NCBI RefSeq assembly: GCF_014205155.1
Contig: NZ_JACHMX010000001.1
Coordinates: 6,634,001 to 6,698,000, forward strand
Direction of reading: 5' to 3'
Length of the DNA stretch: 64,000 nt
Origin: Amycolatopsis umgeniensis
GTDB taxonomy: Bacteria > Actinomycetota > Actinomycetes > Mycobacteriales > Pseudonocardiaceae
Made by a program: the position numbers and the translations under genes. Below, piece after piece: positions 25,727-35,408 of this stretch. Under the pieces are notes generated by a model. That model did no database searches, had not been told where the DNA came from, and worked only from the letters and a program-made list of their open reading frames with translations. How positions within the stretch are numbered: position 1 is the stretch's first letter; the number at the start of each line of letters is the position of its first letter.

Positions 25727-27286
25727 CTAAGGTGCGGCCAGCGTGCCCGAGGCCTCGATGACTTCGGGAGCGGGGCCGTCCGGGCGAAGCCTCCGGCGCA
25801 ACCGCACGATCTCCGCGAGCGGGGCCCCGCCCGTGATCTCGATCGCGGCCAGCGAAGGCAGCGTGACACCGGCGTCCAGCAGCCGCCGGACCTGCCCGTC
25901 GTCCAGGATGAGCACCCGCAGCGCGGCCAGTTCGCCGACGCGTTCCAGCTCGGGCACGTCGAGACCGGCGAGGCCGAGCCTGATCAGCCCCGGAAGTCCC
26001 AGCAGCGGGTCGAAGTCGATCGGATGTTTCACCCCGGCGAGCGAAAGGCTCCACAGGGTGGGGTGCCCGGCGATCCCGGTGAGATCCAGCTTCGAGGTCT
26101 CGATGCTCGCCGCTTCGAGTGCCGGGAACCCGGAGAGATTCGCGACGACGGAATCGGCGCGGTTGACCCGCAGATGACGCAACGACGACAACGGGTTCAG
26201 GATCGAGAGGTCCACCGAGCCCGGGTCGTTGAGGTACAGCTCCTGGACGAGTTCCGGATCGGTGACGCCGCCGAGGTCCGTCGTCTCGGTCAGCACTTGG
26301 TCGTGGCCGCGGGCGGGCTCATTGTGAAAGGCGGCTTCGGCGACGAGATACGGCGACTCGGGCTCGTCCTCGTACTCGCCCGCCTTCAGCGCGCGGACGA
26401 CCTCTTCCATCATCCCGGTGATCGAGGCCGCGACGTACCGGACAGGGCCCCAGACGTTCCGCCCGTACTCGAGGATCTGGCCGCTCTCCCCGGCTTCGGC
26501 CGGATCGAGGTCGACGGCGACGAAATCGCCGGCGTGATCGCTGCCGAAGGTGATCCACCAATCGTTGCGGGACAAGCGTTTCACCCGGCCGGCGGGCTGG
26601 GTCTCGAAGACCACGCCGTCTTCGGAGACGGGGTCTTCCCAGCCGTAGGAACCGGGATCGCCTTCGACGTACCGCTCGACGAGCAGGTGCAGTGGATCGT
26701 GGGCGTACCGGCCGAGCAGCCCGGACTCGTTGTCCCAGCCCGTCACCCGGAACAGGGCGCGAAGGTCCTCGGGCAGTCGCGCGCCGATCCGCTCCTCGGC
26801 CTCGGCGAGCTCGGCTTCGCTGTGGCCGGGCTCCCAATCCGGCGCCTGGCCCTTGATCTTTTCGTACAGTGCCGCGAATTCCGCGGCGAGGCCGGTGATC
26901 CGCGCGAGCACCGCGGGGTCGGTCGGCGCCCCGGTCGGCCGGGATCGCGCGGGCAACGGCAGACCCGGCAGCGGATGCCCCGGATAGCGAAAGCCGTCGT
27001 CGAACACGAGCCAGGCCGGGGACATGGTGGCTACGTCCGGCGTCGCGAGGAGGGTGTACTCCCCGGTGTGGTTCAGCCGGACCTCGTAGATCGACGAGGG
27101 CAACGGCCGGAACAACTCCGACAGCGCCCTCATGTCGGGACTCGGGTACCGGCCGGTGTCCGTCTCCGCCTGCAGCGAGAATCCGCCACCGGTGTTGTGT
27201 ACCCGCAACACGGCGGAGGTCCAGTCCGATTTCGCGCTCTCGCGCAGCAGTCGCGCCATTTCGCGGGCGACGTCCCCAGGGATCAT
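25727..27286 (-). CDS. SMI1/KNR4-domain protein with leucine-rich C-terminal part
   Basis: A 519-residue soluble protein. The middle (about residues 140-290) reads like a SMI1/KNR4 domain: SEAELAEAEERIGARLPEDLRALFRVTGWDN, then SRNDWWITFGSDHAGDFVAVDLDP. The C-terminal 190 residues contain leucine-rich segments (LSSLRHLRVN, PGLIRLGLAGLDVPELERVG, LAALRVLILDDGQ). The N-terminal 130 residues are unassigned. The ATG overlaps the fdhF-like stop as ATGA, so translation is coupled to the oxidoreductase. SMI1 domains are best known as immunity or scaffold modules, but no toxin gene is nearby, so a partner role with the enzyme is only inference. Confidence 0.75.
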   Translation of the reverse strand: MIPGDVAREMARLLRESAKSDWTSAVLRVHNTGGGFSLQAETDTGRYPSPDMRALSELFRPLPSSIYEVRLNHTGEYTLLATPDVATMSPAWLVFDDGFRYPGHPLPGLPLPARSRPTGAPTDPAVLARITGLAAEFAALYEKIKGQAPDWEPGHSEAELAEAEERIGARLPEDLRALFRVTGWDNESGLLGRYAHDPLHLLVERYVEGDPGSYGWEDPVSEDGVVFETQPAGRVKRLSRNDWWITFGSDHAGDFVAVDLDPAEAGESGQILEYGRNVWGPVRYVAASITGMMEEVVRALKAGEYEDEPESPYLVAEAAFHNEPARGHDQVLTETTDLGGVTDPELVQELYLNDPGSVDLSILNPLSSLRHLRVNRADSVVANLSGFPALEAASIETSKLDLTGIAGHPTLWSLSLAGVKHPIDFDPLLGLPGLIRLGLAGLDVPELERVGELAALRVLILDDGQVRRLLDAGVTLPSLAAIEITGGAPLAEIVRLRRRLRPDGPAPEVIEASGTLAAP

Positions 27287-29598
27287 GGGGTGGAATCTAG
27301 CGGCTCCAGCCTCACCACGATCGCCTTCGACACCGGGGTGTTCGACTTGTCCGCCACCGAATCCAGCGGGACCAAGGCGTTCGCCTCGGGGAAGTACGCC
27401 GCCGCGCAGCCCTGCGCCGTCGGGTAGGACACCACGCGGAACCGCGGCGCCCGGCGTTCGCCGTCCCGCCATTCCGAGACCAGGTCGACCATCGCGCCGT
27501 CGGTCAGCCCGAGCGAGACCAGGTCTTCGGGGTTCACCAGCACCACGCGCCGGGCGTCCTCGATGCCGCGGTAGCGGTCGGAAAGGCCGTAGATCGTGGT
27601 GTTGTACTGGTCGTGGCTGCGCATCGTCTGCAGCAGCAGCCTGCCTTCGGGCACCTGCGGATACTCGAGTTCGGAGACGGTGAAGTTCGCCTTGCCGTTC
27701 GCGGTTCCGTTGAACTGCCGGGAATCGCGCGGCGCGTTCGGGAGGACGAACCCGTCGGGCTCGCGGACGCGGGCGTTGTAGTCGTGACAACCGGGGACGA
27801 CGCGCGCGATCCGGTCGCGGACGAGGTCGTAGTCGGTGTGGAAGTCCCGCCACGGCACGGCGTGCCCGGCGCCGAACAGCGCTTCCGCGAGGTGACAGAC
27901 GATCGCGACCTCCGAAAGCAGGTGCTCGCTGGCCGGGGTCAGCCTGCCGCGCGAGGTGTGCACCTGCGACATCGAGTCCTCGACGGTGACGAACTGCTCG
28001 CCGGCGGCCTGGGTGTCGCGTTCGGTGCGGCCGAGGGTGGGCAGGATCAGCGCGGTCTTGCCGGGGACGACGTGCGAACGGTTGAGCTTCGTCGACACGT
28101 GCGCCGTGAGGGAGCAGGACTTGAGCGCCTTCTCGGTCAGCTCGGTGTCCGGGGTGGCGGAAGCGAAGTTGCCGCCGACGGCGAAGAAGACCTTGCCCTT
28201 CCCGTCCCGCATCGCGCGGATCGCGGCGACGGTGTCATAGCCGTGCTCTCGCGGGACTTTGATGCCGAACTCGTCGTCGAGACTGTCCATGAAGGACTCC
28301 GGCATCTTCTCCCAGATGCCCATCGTCCGGTCGCCCTGGACGTTGGAGTGCCCGCGCACCGGGCACAGGCCCGCGCCCGGTTCGCCGATCATGCCGCGCA
28401 GCAACGCCAGGTTCGCGACCTCGGAGATCGTCTGCACCGCGTGTTTGTGCTGGGTCAGGCCCATCGCCCAGCAGTAGATGGTCCGCTTCGACGTCGCGAT
28501 CATCCGCGCCAGCCGCTCGATCTGCTCACGCGGCAGGCCTGTCGCCGCGTCGACCTCGGCCCAGTCGATTTCCCGCAGATGCTTCGCGTAGTCCTCGAAG
28601 CCCTCGGTGGACGACTCGACGAACGCGCGGTCCACGATCGTGCCGGGAGTCTCCTGTTCCCACTGCAACAGGAGATGCCCGATCGCCTGGAACAGCGCGA
28701 GGTCACCGCCGAGCCGGATCTGCGCGAACTCGTCGGCCAGCGGGGTTCCCTTGCCGATCACGCCCCGGACGTTCTGCGGGTTCTTGAACCGCATCAAACC
28801 GGCTTCGGGCAGCGGATTGACCGCCATGATCTTCGCGCCGTTGCCCTTGGCCTCTTCCAGCGCGGACAGCATGCGCGGATGGTTGGTGCCCGGGTTCTGG
28901 CCGACCACCACGATCAGGTCCGCCTTGTGGATGTCGGCGAGCGTCACCGAGCCCTTGCCGATCCCCGTCGTGGCCGCGAGCGCGGCGCCGGAGGATTCGT
29001 GGCACATGTTGGAGCAGTCCGGGAGATTGTTGGTGCCGTAGGACCGCACGAGCAGCTGGTAGAGGAACGCGGCCTCGTTGCTGGTGCGCCCGGAGGTGTA
29101 GAAGATCGCCTCGTTGGGGTCCCCGAGTGCGCGGAGTTCGTCCGCGACCAGGGTGAACGCGTCGTCCCAGGAGATCGGTTCGTAGTGCGATGCCCCTTCG
29201 CGCAGCACGAACGGCTCGGTGATCCGGCCCTGCTGGCCGAGCCAGAAGTCCGTCTTCTCCGCCAGCACCTGGATGGAGTGCTCGGCGAAGAACTCGCGAC
29301 CGACCCGGCGTTTGGTCGCCTCCTCGGCGACGGCCTTCGCGCCGTTCTCGCAGAACTCCGCGAGCTTGCGGTGCTCTCCGTCGACCTCGCGCGGCTCCGG
29401 CCAGGCGCAGCCGGGACAGTCGAAGCCGTCGCGCTGGTTCAGCAGGCGCAGCGTCTTCACCGTGCGTGCGGCGCCCATCTGCTCCATGCCGCGCACCAGG
29501 GAGACGGCGACCCCGGGGATCCCGGCCGCCCAGCTCTTCGGTTTCCCGACCTCGAGCTGTGTCTCGTCAACGTCGTTCGCGGGTGCTTCGCGGGTCAT
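27283..29598 (-). CDS. FdhF/YdeP-family molybdopterin oxidoreductase
   Basis: A 771-residue bis-MGD enzyme of the FdhF/YdeP family, related to formate dehydrogenase alpha subunits. The N-terminal Cys61-x2-Cys64 (CPGCAWPEP) is the family's characteristic motif; a full four-Cys cluster is not obvious. LPDCSNMCHESSG (Cys195, Cys199) is where formate dehydrogenases carry their Mo ligand. The body has VVVGQNPGTNHPRM and CPVRGHSNVQGDRTMG, and the C-terminal cofactor domain MRSHDQYNTTIYGLSDRYRG. FdhD nearby supports a sulfurated Mo centre. The substrate in this family is unproven; formate is likely but not certain. It is third in a four-gene minus-strand operon. Confidence 0.9.
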   Translation of the reverse strand: MTREAPANDVDETQLEVGKPKSWAAGIPGVAVSLVRGMEQMGAARTVKTLRLLNQRDGFDCPGCAWPEPREVDGEHRKLAEFCENGAKAVAEEATKRRVGREFFAEHSIQVLAEKTDFWLGQQGRITEPFVLREGASHYEPISWDDAFTLVADELRALGDPNEAIFYTSGRTSNEAAFLYQLLVRSYGTNNLPDCSNMCHESSGAALAATTGIGKGSVTLADIHKADLIVVVGQNPGTNHPRMLSALEEAKGNGAKIMAVNPLPEAGLMRFKNPQNVRGVIGKGTPLADEFAQIRLGGDLALFQAIGHLLLQWEQETPGTIVDRAFVESSTEGFEDYAKHLREIDWAEVDAATGLPREQIERLARMIATSKRTIYCWAMGLTQHKHAVQTISEVANLALLRGMIGEPGAGLCPVRGHSNVQGDRTMGIWEKMPESFMDSLDDEFGIKVPREHGYDTVAAIRAMRDGKGKVFFAVGGNFASATPDTELTEKALKSCSLTAHVSTKLNRSHVVPGKTALILPTLGRTERDTQAAGEQFVTVEDSMSQVHTSRGRLTPASEHLLSEVAIVCHLAEALFGAGHAVPWRDFHTDYDLVRDRIARVVPGCHDYNARVREPDGFVLPNAPRDSRQFNGTANGKANFTVSELEYPQVPEGRLLLQTMRSHDQYNTTIYGLSDRYRGIEDARRVVLVNPEDLVSLGLTDGAMVDLVSEWRDGERRAPRFRVVSYPTAQGCAAAYFPEANALVPLDSVADKSNTPVSKAIVVRLEPLDSTP

Positions 29599-29641
29599 GT
29601 CACCATCGTGCGCCTTGCCGCCCCGGCGCGCGACCGAGGGG

Positions 29642-29965
29642 TCAGGCGCCCACGTCGAGGCGGGTGATCTGCGACTCGTCCAACGGGAACCACGGCACCT
29701 CGTTGACGCCGCGTTCCTGCACCGCGTTCACCGTCACCGCGGCCAGGACCAGCACGACCAGGCCGACGATCGCGGCGACCCCGGGCCACCGGCTCGAACC
29801 CGGCTCGCGGTAACCGCCGCCGGAGGTCGCCGCCTTGCGCTGTTTGCGGCGCTTCTTCTTGAGTTCCTTCTTCGCACCCAGCCAGGCGTCGAGCTCGGCG
29901 TGCTTCTGCCAGTTCGGGTCGGCCAGGTCCGGATGGGTCTCGATCCGGCGGTCCTCTTCGTCCAT
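29642..29965 (-). CDS. Single-pass membrane protein with ETHPDL motif (short paralogue)
   Basis: A 107-residue protein with an N-terminal charged region (IETHPDLADPNWQKHAELDA, then GAKKELKKKRRKQRK), one helix near 62-82 and a 25-residue outer tail. The N-terminal 50 residues clearly match those of the 328-residue protein encoded immediately upstream, so the two arose by duplication and this one lacks the outer domain. It lies 43 bp before the FdhF/YdeP gene on the same strand. The function is unknown. Confidence 0.7.
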   Translation of the reverse strand: MDEEDRRIETHPDLADPNWQKHAELDAWLGAKKELKKKRRKQRKAATSGGGYREPGSSRWPGVAAIVGLVVLVLAAVTVNAVQERGVNEVPWFPLDESQITRLDVGA

Positions 29966-29995
29966 CTCGGTCCTCTTCCCCAGGGGTTGGGCCTG

Positions 29996-30982
29996 CTACC
30001 CGCAGGTGTTCAGCGACGGCAGGGGTTTCGTCGGGTCGTAGGTGGCGACTTCGTCGACAGCGGGCGCGCCGACGACGACCGGTCTGTCCTTGTCAGCGTA
30101 CTGGGGCGCGAGGATGCCGGTCTTGATCGCGTCACAGGCCATGCGTGTCTTGTAGGCCGTGCCGTCTCCGAGGCTGAGCCCGGCGTCGGCCGTCGCGAAC
30201 GGCGGCGCCTTGCGGATCACGTAGTCCTGCTCCTCGCGGACGAACGGGACGATGTCGGCCGGAGTCCTGGCCTCGCTCGGTAGCGCGTCGAAGGCGTAGG
30301 CGGTCGTGTAACTCGCGTGGATGATCAGCTCGCCTTCGCCGCCGGGCTTCGCGGTGAGGAAGCCGGTCATTCGCGGGCTCACCGGCAGCAGGCGTTTCGG
30401 CCCGATGAGGGTCAGGTAGTTGCCCTTCTCGGCGGTGACCGGACCCGTGAGCGTCGGTGCGAGCCGGGCGCGTTCGTTCGGGGTCAGCAAGGCGAGCAGC
30501 TCCGAGCCGTCGTTGTCCTGCAGGGCCCGGGAGCCGAGCTGTGCGGCCGCGATCGCCCCCGTCACCGTCCGATACCCCGCGTCGACCTCCTGCGCGGTGA
30601 AGCCACCGACGGCCTGCCCCGCCGGCACGGTGATCCCGGCGAGGCCTTCACCCCAGTTCGCGGCGGGGGTGCGGTCGTAAGGCCGGGCGAGGTCGACGCC
30701 GCCGACCACCGGAGCCGGTTGCGGCGACCCTCCGGAGCTGTGCCCCCGCAACTGCGGCATGACGACGGCCGCGACCACGAGCACGACAGCCGTCAGGCTC
30801 AGGAACAGGGTCACGACGAGCCCCCGGGACATCCGGAAACCCGGCCGGAAGCGACGGCGCGGAGCCTGCTTCCGGCGCTGTTTGCGGTCCTTCTTCGCGC
30901 CACGCCGGGCGTCGAGTTCGGCGCGCCTGCTCCAAGCCGGATCCATCAGATCCGGATGTGTCTCCATCCGGCTGTCTTCCAT
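29996..30982 (-). CDS. Single-pass membrane protein with ETHPDL motif and outer domain
   Basis: A 328-residue protein. The cytoplasmic N-terminus carries METHPDLMDPAWSRRAELDA and a Lys/Arg-rich GAKKDRKQRRKQ stretch, then one helix near 53-75, then about 245 residues outside. The outer domain (GVDLARPYDRTPAANWGEGLAGI, FTAQEVDAGYRTVTGAIAAA, LTLIGPKRLLPVSP) contains two Cys (CDAIKTG and the terminal TCG). I do not recognise the family. It starts the operon 29996-29642-27283-25727, 30 bp before the short paralogue, and may be an envelope partner of the oxidoreductase (inference). Confidence 0.7.
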   Translation of the reverse strand: MEDSRMETHPDLMDPAWSRRAELDARRGAKKDRKQRRKQAPRRRFRPGFRMSRGLVVTLFLSLTAVVLVVAAVVMPQLRGHSSGGSPQPAPVVGGVDLARPYDRTPAANWGEGLAGITVPAGQAVGGFTAQEVDAGYRTVTGAIAAAQLGSRALQDNDGSELLALLTPNERARLAPTLTGPVTAEKGNYLTLIGPKRLLPVSPRMTGFLTAKPGGEGELIIHASYTTAYAFDALPSEARTPADIVPFVREEQDYVIRKAPPFATADAGLSLGDGTAYKTRMACDAIKTGILAPQYADKDRPVVVGAPAVDEVATYDPTKPLPSLNTCG

Positions 30983-31089
30983 GAACGAGCCCTCTCCCCA
31001 GTGCGTCGAGACAAACCCTCATCGGCGGGGAACGGCGAGCGTTACGGCCGGTGAGGAACGCGGTGGAGGGGGTTCGTAGACTTGACAAT

Positions 31090-33723
31090 GTGACCGAGAA
31101 CGCCCAGCCGCAGCAGACCGACCTACCGGGTGCCTGGAACCCGGCCGACGAAGAAGCCTCGCTCTACCAGCGTTGGGTAGACGCCGGGTACTTCACGGCC
31201 GACCCCACGTCGGACAAGCCGCCGTTCACGGTAGTCATCCCGCCGCCGAACGTGACCGGTTCGCTGCACATCGGGCACGCGTTCGAGCACACCCTGATCG
31301 ACGCGAGCACCCGTTTCCACCGCATGCTCGGCGACGAGACGCTGTACCTGCCCGGGATGGACCACGCGAGCATCGCGGTCCACGCGCTGGTCGAGAAGCA
31401 GCTCCGCGCCGAGGGCACCAGCCGCCGCGAGCTCGGCCGCGAGGCCTTCGTCGACCGCGTCTGGCAGTGGAAGAACGAGCACGGCGGCAAGATCCTCGCG
31501 CAGATGAAGCGCCTCGGCGAGGGCGTCGACTGGACCCGCGAGCGGTTCACCATGGACGACGGCCTGTCCAAGGCCGTCAACACGATCTTCAAGAAGCTCT
31601 TCGACGACGGCCTGATCTACCGCGCCGAGCGGCTGGTCAACTGGTCGCCGGAGCTGCGGTCGGTGCTTTCCGACGCCGAGGTGAAGCACGAGGAGGTCGA
31701 GGGCGAACTCGTCTCCATGCGCTACGGCGACGGGGACGACGCGATCGTCGTGGCCACCACCCGGATGGAGACGATGCTCGGCGACACCGCCGTCGCGGTC
31801 CACCCGGACGACGAGCGCTACACGCATCTCATCGGCACCGAGGTCGAGCTCCCGCTGACCGGGCGCAGGATCCCGATCGTCGCGGACAAGCACGTCGACC
31901 CGGAGTTCGGCACCGGCGCGGTCAAGGTGACCCCCGCGCACGACCCGAACGACTTCGAGATCGGCCAGCGCCACGACCTGCCGATGATCACGATCATGGA
32001 CGAGCAGGGCCGCATCGACGGCACCGGCACCGAGTTCGACGGCATGGACCGTTTCGAGGCCCGCGTCGCGGTGCGGGAGAAGCTGCGCGAACAGGGCCGC
32101 ATCGTCGCGGAAAAGCGTCCGTACCTGCACAGCGTCGGGCACTCCGAGCGCTCGAAGGAGCCGATCGAGCCGCGGCTTTCGCTGCAGTGGTTCGTCAAGG
32201 TCGGCCCGCTCGCGAAGGCCGCGGGCGACGCGGTGCGCGACGGCCGGGTGAACGTCCACCCGCCGGAGATGGAGAAGCGCTACTTCGACTGGGTCGACAA
32301 CCTGCACGACTGGTGCATCTCGCGCCAGCTGTGGTGGGGCCACCGCATCCCGGTCTGGTACGGCCCGAACGACGAGGTCGTCTGCGTCGGACCGGACGAG
32401 GAGCCGCCCACGGGCGAGGGCTGGACCCAGGACCCGGACGTCCTCGACACCTGGTTCTCCTCGGGCCTGTGGCCGTTCTCGACCCTCGGCTGGCCGGAGA
32501 AGACACCGGACCTCAACAAGTTCTATCCGACGTCGGTGCTGGTCACCGGCTACGACATCCTGTTCTTCTGGGTCGTGCGGATGATGATGTTCGGCCTCTA
32601 CGCCACCGGCGAGGCGCCGTTCAAGACCATCGCGCTGCACGGCATGGTCCGTGACCAGTACGGCAAGAAGATGTCGAAGACCGCGGGCAACGGCGTCGAC
32701 CCCATCGAGTGGATGGACCGCTACGGCACCGACGCGCTGCGCTTCACCCTCACCCGCGGCGCCAACCCGGGCACCGACGTGCCGATCGGCGAGGAATGGG
32801 TCGCGGGCTCCCGGAACTTCACCACGAAGCTCTGGAACGCCACCAAGTTCGCCATGATGAACGGCGCGGACGCGAACGCCCCCCTGCCGCCCGCCACCGA
32901 ACTCACCGAGGCCGACCGCTGGATCCTCGGCAGGCTCGGCAACGTCGTCGACGAGGTCACCGGCTACCTGGCGGACTACCAGTTCGCCAAGGCCACCGAC
33001 ACGCTCTACCAGTTCACCTGGACCGAGCTGTGCGACTGGTACCTGGAGCTGTCGAAGGTCCAGGTCTTCCAGGGTGACGAGGCTCGCGTGACGGCGACGC
33101 GCGCGGTGCTCGGGCACGTGTTCGACACGGTGTTGAAGCTGCTGCACCCCTTCATCCCGTTCATCACCGAGAAGCTGTGGACGGCGCTGACCGGCCGCGA
33201 GTCGCTGGTGATCGCCCCGTGGCCGGTGGCCGACGCCTCGTACGCCGACGCCGTGGCGGACAAGCGGATCGCCGACGTGCGGAAGCTGGTCACCGAGGTC
33301 CGCCGGTTCCGTGCGGACCAGGGCCTCAAGCCCAGCCAGAAGGTGGCCGCGCGGCTGTCCGGAGACGGCTTCGCCGAGATCACCGGGCACGACGAGCCGA
33401 TCCGCTCGCTGGTCCGGCTCACCTCGCCCGAGGACGGCTTCGCGCCGAGCGCGTCGCTGGAAGTCGGGCTGTCGGCCGGTGTCGTCACCGTCGAGCTGGA
33501 CCTGTCCGGCACGATCGACGTCGCCGCGGAGCGCAAGCGCCTGCAGAAGGACCTCGGCGCCGCGGAGAAGGAACTCGCGCAGGCCGAAGCCAAACTCGGC
33601 AACCAGGCCTTCATCGACAAGGCGCCGGAACCGGTGATCGGCAAGATCCGGGCCCGTAAGGAGACCGCGGCCGCCGATATCGAGCGCATCAACGCCCGAT
33701 TGGCGACACTGCCGGCGTCCTGA
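31090..33723 (+). CDS. valS: Valine--tRNA ligase
   Basis: An 877-residue class I synthetase. The HIGH motif ([11 protein letters not shown]) lies near residue 60 and KMSKT near 527 ([14 protein letters not shown]); the large editing domain sits between, and a coiled-coil tRNA-binding C-terminus ends the protein ([25 protein letters not shown]). The GTG at 31090 gives the normal length. TAGACT at 31077-31082 lies 8 bases before it, so the mRNA is probably leaderless; no T-box is present. It sits before folC in the conserved actinobacterial order, although here an SGNH hydrolase and a methyltransferase intervene on the other strand. Confidence 0.97.
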   Translation: MTENAQPQQTDLPGAWNPADEEASLYQRWVDAGYFTADPTSDKPPFTVVIPPPNVTGSLHIGHAFEHTLIDASTRFHRMLGDETLYLPGMDHASIAVHALVEKQLRAEGTSRRELGREAFVDRVWQWKNEHGGKILAQMKRLGEGVDWTRERFTMDDGLSKAVNTIFKKLFDDGLIYRAERLVNWSPELRSVLSDAEVKHEEVEGELVSMRYGDGDDAIVVATTRMETMLGDTAVAVHPDDERYTHLIGTEVELPLTGRRIPIVADKHVDPEFGTGAVKVTPAHDPNDFEIGQRHDLPMITIMDEQGRIDGTGTEFDGMDRFEARVAVREKLREQGRIVAEKRPYLHSVGHSERSKEPIEPRLSLQWFVKVGPLAKAAGDAVRDGRVNVHPPEMEKRYFDWVDNLHDWCISRQLWWGHRIPVWYGPNDEVVCVGPDEEPPTGEGWTQDPDVLDTWFSSGLWPFSTLGWPEKTPDLNKFYPTSVLVTGYDILFFWVVRMMMFGLYATGEAPFKTIALHGMVRDQYGKKMSKTAGNGVDPIEWMDRYGTDALRFTLTRGANPGTDVPIGEEWVAGSRNFTTKLWNATKFAMMNGADANAPLPPATELTEADRWILGRLGNVVDEVTGYLADYQFAKATDTLYQFTWTELCDWYLELSKVQVFQGDEARVTATRAVLGHVFDTVLKLLHPFIPFITEKLWTALTGRESLVIAPWPVADASYADAVADKRIADVRKLVTEVRRFRADQGLKPSQKVAARLSGDGFAEITGHDEPIRSLVRLTSPEDGFAPSASLEVGLSAGVVTVELDLSGTIDVAAERKRLQKDLGAAEKELAQAEAKLGNQAFIDKAPEPVIGKIRARKETAAADIERINARLATLPAS

Positions 33724-33725
33724 GG

Positions 33726-34601
33726 TCAGCGGAGGTGGCGGAGGATCACCCCCGCCACCCCCGCCATCCCGGTGCGATAGGGGTGGTACGCCGCCGCGGC
33801 GAGCAGTTTCGTGTGCTGCCCGTTGATCCACGCGGCCCCGTTCGACGCGCAGGCGTCGTGCCCGGCGGACGGTCCGAACGTGTCCACGAAGGACGCCTTG
33901 CCGTCGGCGGCGACGGCCTTCTCGATCGCCGAGTTCAGCGCCTTCTCGACGCTGTTGAGCCAGGCGTAGTCACCCTCGGCGAAGGGCAGGATCTTCGGGC
34001 AGTAGCCGGATTCCGGCGCGATCCGCGGGTAGCCGATGACGAGCACGTCGGCGCGCGGCGAGCGGGCGTGGATCCCGGCCAGCACCTTCTCGACGTTCTT
34101 GCCGGTTTCGACGACCTTGGCCTTCATGGTGTCGACGCCGCCCACGGTGAACTTGTCCTGGCAGGGGTTCCCGGTGGGATCGCTCGCGCGCAGTGACGGG
34201 CAGGTGCCGACCAGGGTTCCGAAGACGCCGTGGTCGTTGCCGCCGATGCCGACGGTGACCAGGTCGGTGTTCGCGCGCAGGGCGCTGAACTGCGGCGGGT
34301 TGCTGCCGAGGAACACGCTCTGCGACCGCGTCATGTTGGTGGTGTCCGCGCCGCCGCAGCTGATGTCGGTGTAGGAACGGACACGCAGCGCCGCGGCGAG
34401 GATCGACGGGTAGTTCTGCGTCGATTTCCCGCAGAAGAGCGGATCGAGGCGGGGGAGCGGGATGAGCGGTCCGGAAGTGTAGGAATCACCCAGCGCGACG
34501 TAATTCCGGTAGGACCGCCCGGCGGCGGTGGCCGCCGTGGTGGAGGCGATCAGCAGGACGACGGTCGAGACGGCCGCGAACAGGACGCGTCTGAAGCGCA
34601 T
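33726..34601 (-). CDS. Secreted SGNH/GDSL hydrolase
   Basis: A 291-residue exported lipase/esterase. The signal peptide is MRFRRVLFAAVSTVVLLIA...TAATAA. Block I is VALGDSYTSG (nucleophile Ser), block III is GIGGNDHG (Gly and Asn of the oxyanion hole) and block V is AYHPYRTG (catalytic His), as in the Streptomyces SGNH lipases. Six or more Cys suggest disulfides. The ATG at 34601 places the signal peptide first; the open frame continues upstream without similarity. Convergent with valS, 2 bp between stops. It likely acts on acyl esters outside the cell. Confidence 0.9.
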   Translation of the reverse strand: MRFRRVLFAAVSTVVLLIASTTAATAAGRSYRNYVALGDSYTSGPLIPLPRLDPLFCGKSTQNYPSILAAALRVRSYTDISCGGADTTNMTRSQSVFLGSNPPQFSALRANTDLVTVGIGGNDHGVFGTLVGTCPSLRASDPTGNPCQDKFTVGGVDTMKAKVVETGKNVEKVLAGIHARSPRADVLVIGYPRIAPESGYCPKILPFAEGDYAWLNSVEKALNSAIEKAVAADGKASFVDTFGPSAGHDACASNGAAWINGQHTKLLAAAAYHPYRTGMAGVAGVILRHLR

Positions 34602-34708
34602 GAGGACCCCGATCTCCGGACTGGGTGGCCTCTCAAAAATGAACCGGATCCGCCCTCGTCGGCGCCGCCGATCGGGTGGTCGGGGGCGAGCTTCACCCGC
34701 TTGGGGTG

Positions 34709-35338
34709 TCACATCGGGTGGTCGTCTTCGCTTCTGCGGTAGACCAGGAGGTAGCGGTAGAAGAGCAGGTTCCGGAGCTTGCTCCCCGGCAGCAGCCGGG
34801 CCGCGTCGCGCCGGATCCGGTTCATCGGCGGGAAAGCCTCCAGGATCGGCGCCGACGGCAGCGGATCGATCCCGCCGTTGAGCCGCTCGCCCGCGTACAC
34901 GACCACCCTGGCCAGCGCGTTGACCGGCGAGGCCACCAGGGCGCGGACGTAGTCGGCGGGCGTACTGGGCCTGCCGAGGCCGAGCACCGCCAGCACCCCG
35001 CCGGGGACCAGCGCGTCCCGCAGCTTCGTGACCGTGTCGAACGGGACGTGGTGGAGGGACGCGAGACAGGAGATGAAGTCGTACGCACCCTCCGGCAGCT
35101 TCTCGGTGGCGACGTCGGCCTGCCGGTACGAGATCGTGCCGGGGCCCGGTGAGCCGGCGGCGCGGGCGAGGTCGACCATCGGGCCGGACCGGTCGATCGC
35201 CTCGACGTGCATCCCGGTCGCCGCGAGCCGCCGGGCGAAGCGCCCGCTGCCGCAACCCACGTCCAGGGCCACCCCCGGGCCCGGAGGCAACTGGTCGAGC
35301 AGCAGCGGGTGGTAGTGGTCGTTGTGGTTGAACCCCAT
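34709..35338 (-). CDS. Class I SAM-dependent methyltransferase
   Basis: A 209-residue methyltransferase of the UbiE/Methyltransf_11 type. Motif I is VALDVGCGSGRFARRLA (residues 24-40), motif II is near EAIDRSGPMVDLARA, and motif post-I is YDFISCLASLHHVPFD. The C-terminal part, ERLNGGIDPLPSAPILEAF, is specific to a subgroup I cannot name. The ATG at 35338 is divergent from folC with 70 bp between starts. The substrate is unknown. Confidence 0.85.
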   Translation of the reverse strand: MGFNHNDHYHPLLLDQLPPGPGVALDVGCGSGRFARRLAATGMHVEAIDRSGPMVDLARAAGSPGPGTISYRQADVATEKLPEGAYDFISCLASLHHVPFDTVTKLRDALVPGGVLAVLGLGRPSTPADYVRALVASPVNALARVVVYAGERLNGGIDPLPSAPILEAFPPMNRIRRDAARLLPGSKLRNLLFYRYLLVYRRSEDDHPM

Positions 35339-35408
35339 GCGTCGAGAGTGCCAGCAAAAGCCGCACGTAGACTCGGGCCGACAGGGAGTAACGCTAAGAG
35401 GAGAGTTC

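Noticed and set aside
30983..31089. T-box leader for valS
   Set aside because: The space is about 107 bases with a -10-like hexamer 8 bases before the start; no specifier stem or T-box sequence is seen.
31123..33831. Open frame of about 900 codons antisense to valS
   Set aside because: A GC-rich codon-bias shadow: it is made of Arg/Asp/Val/Leu-rich sequence without domains, while the sense strand encodes intact ValS.
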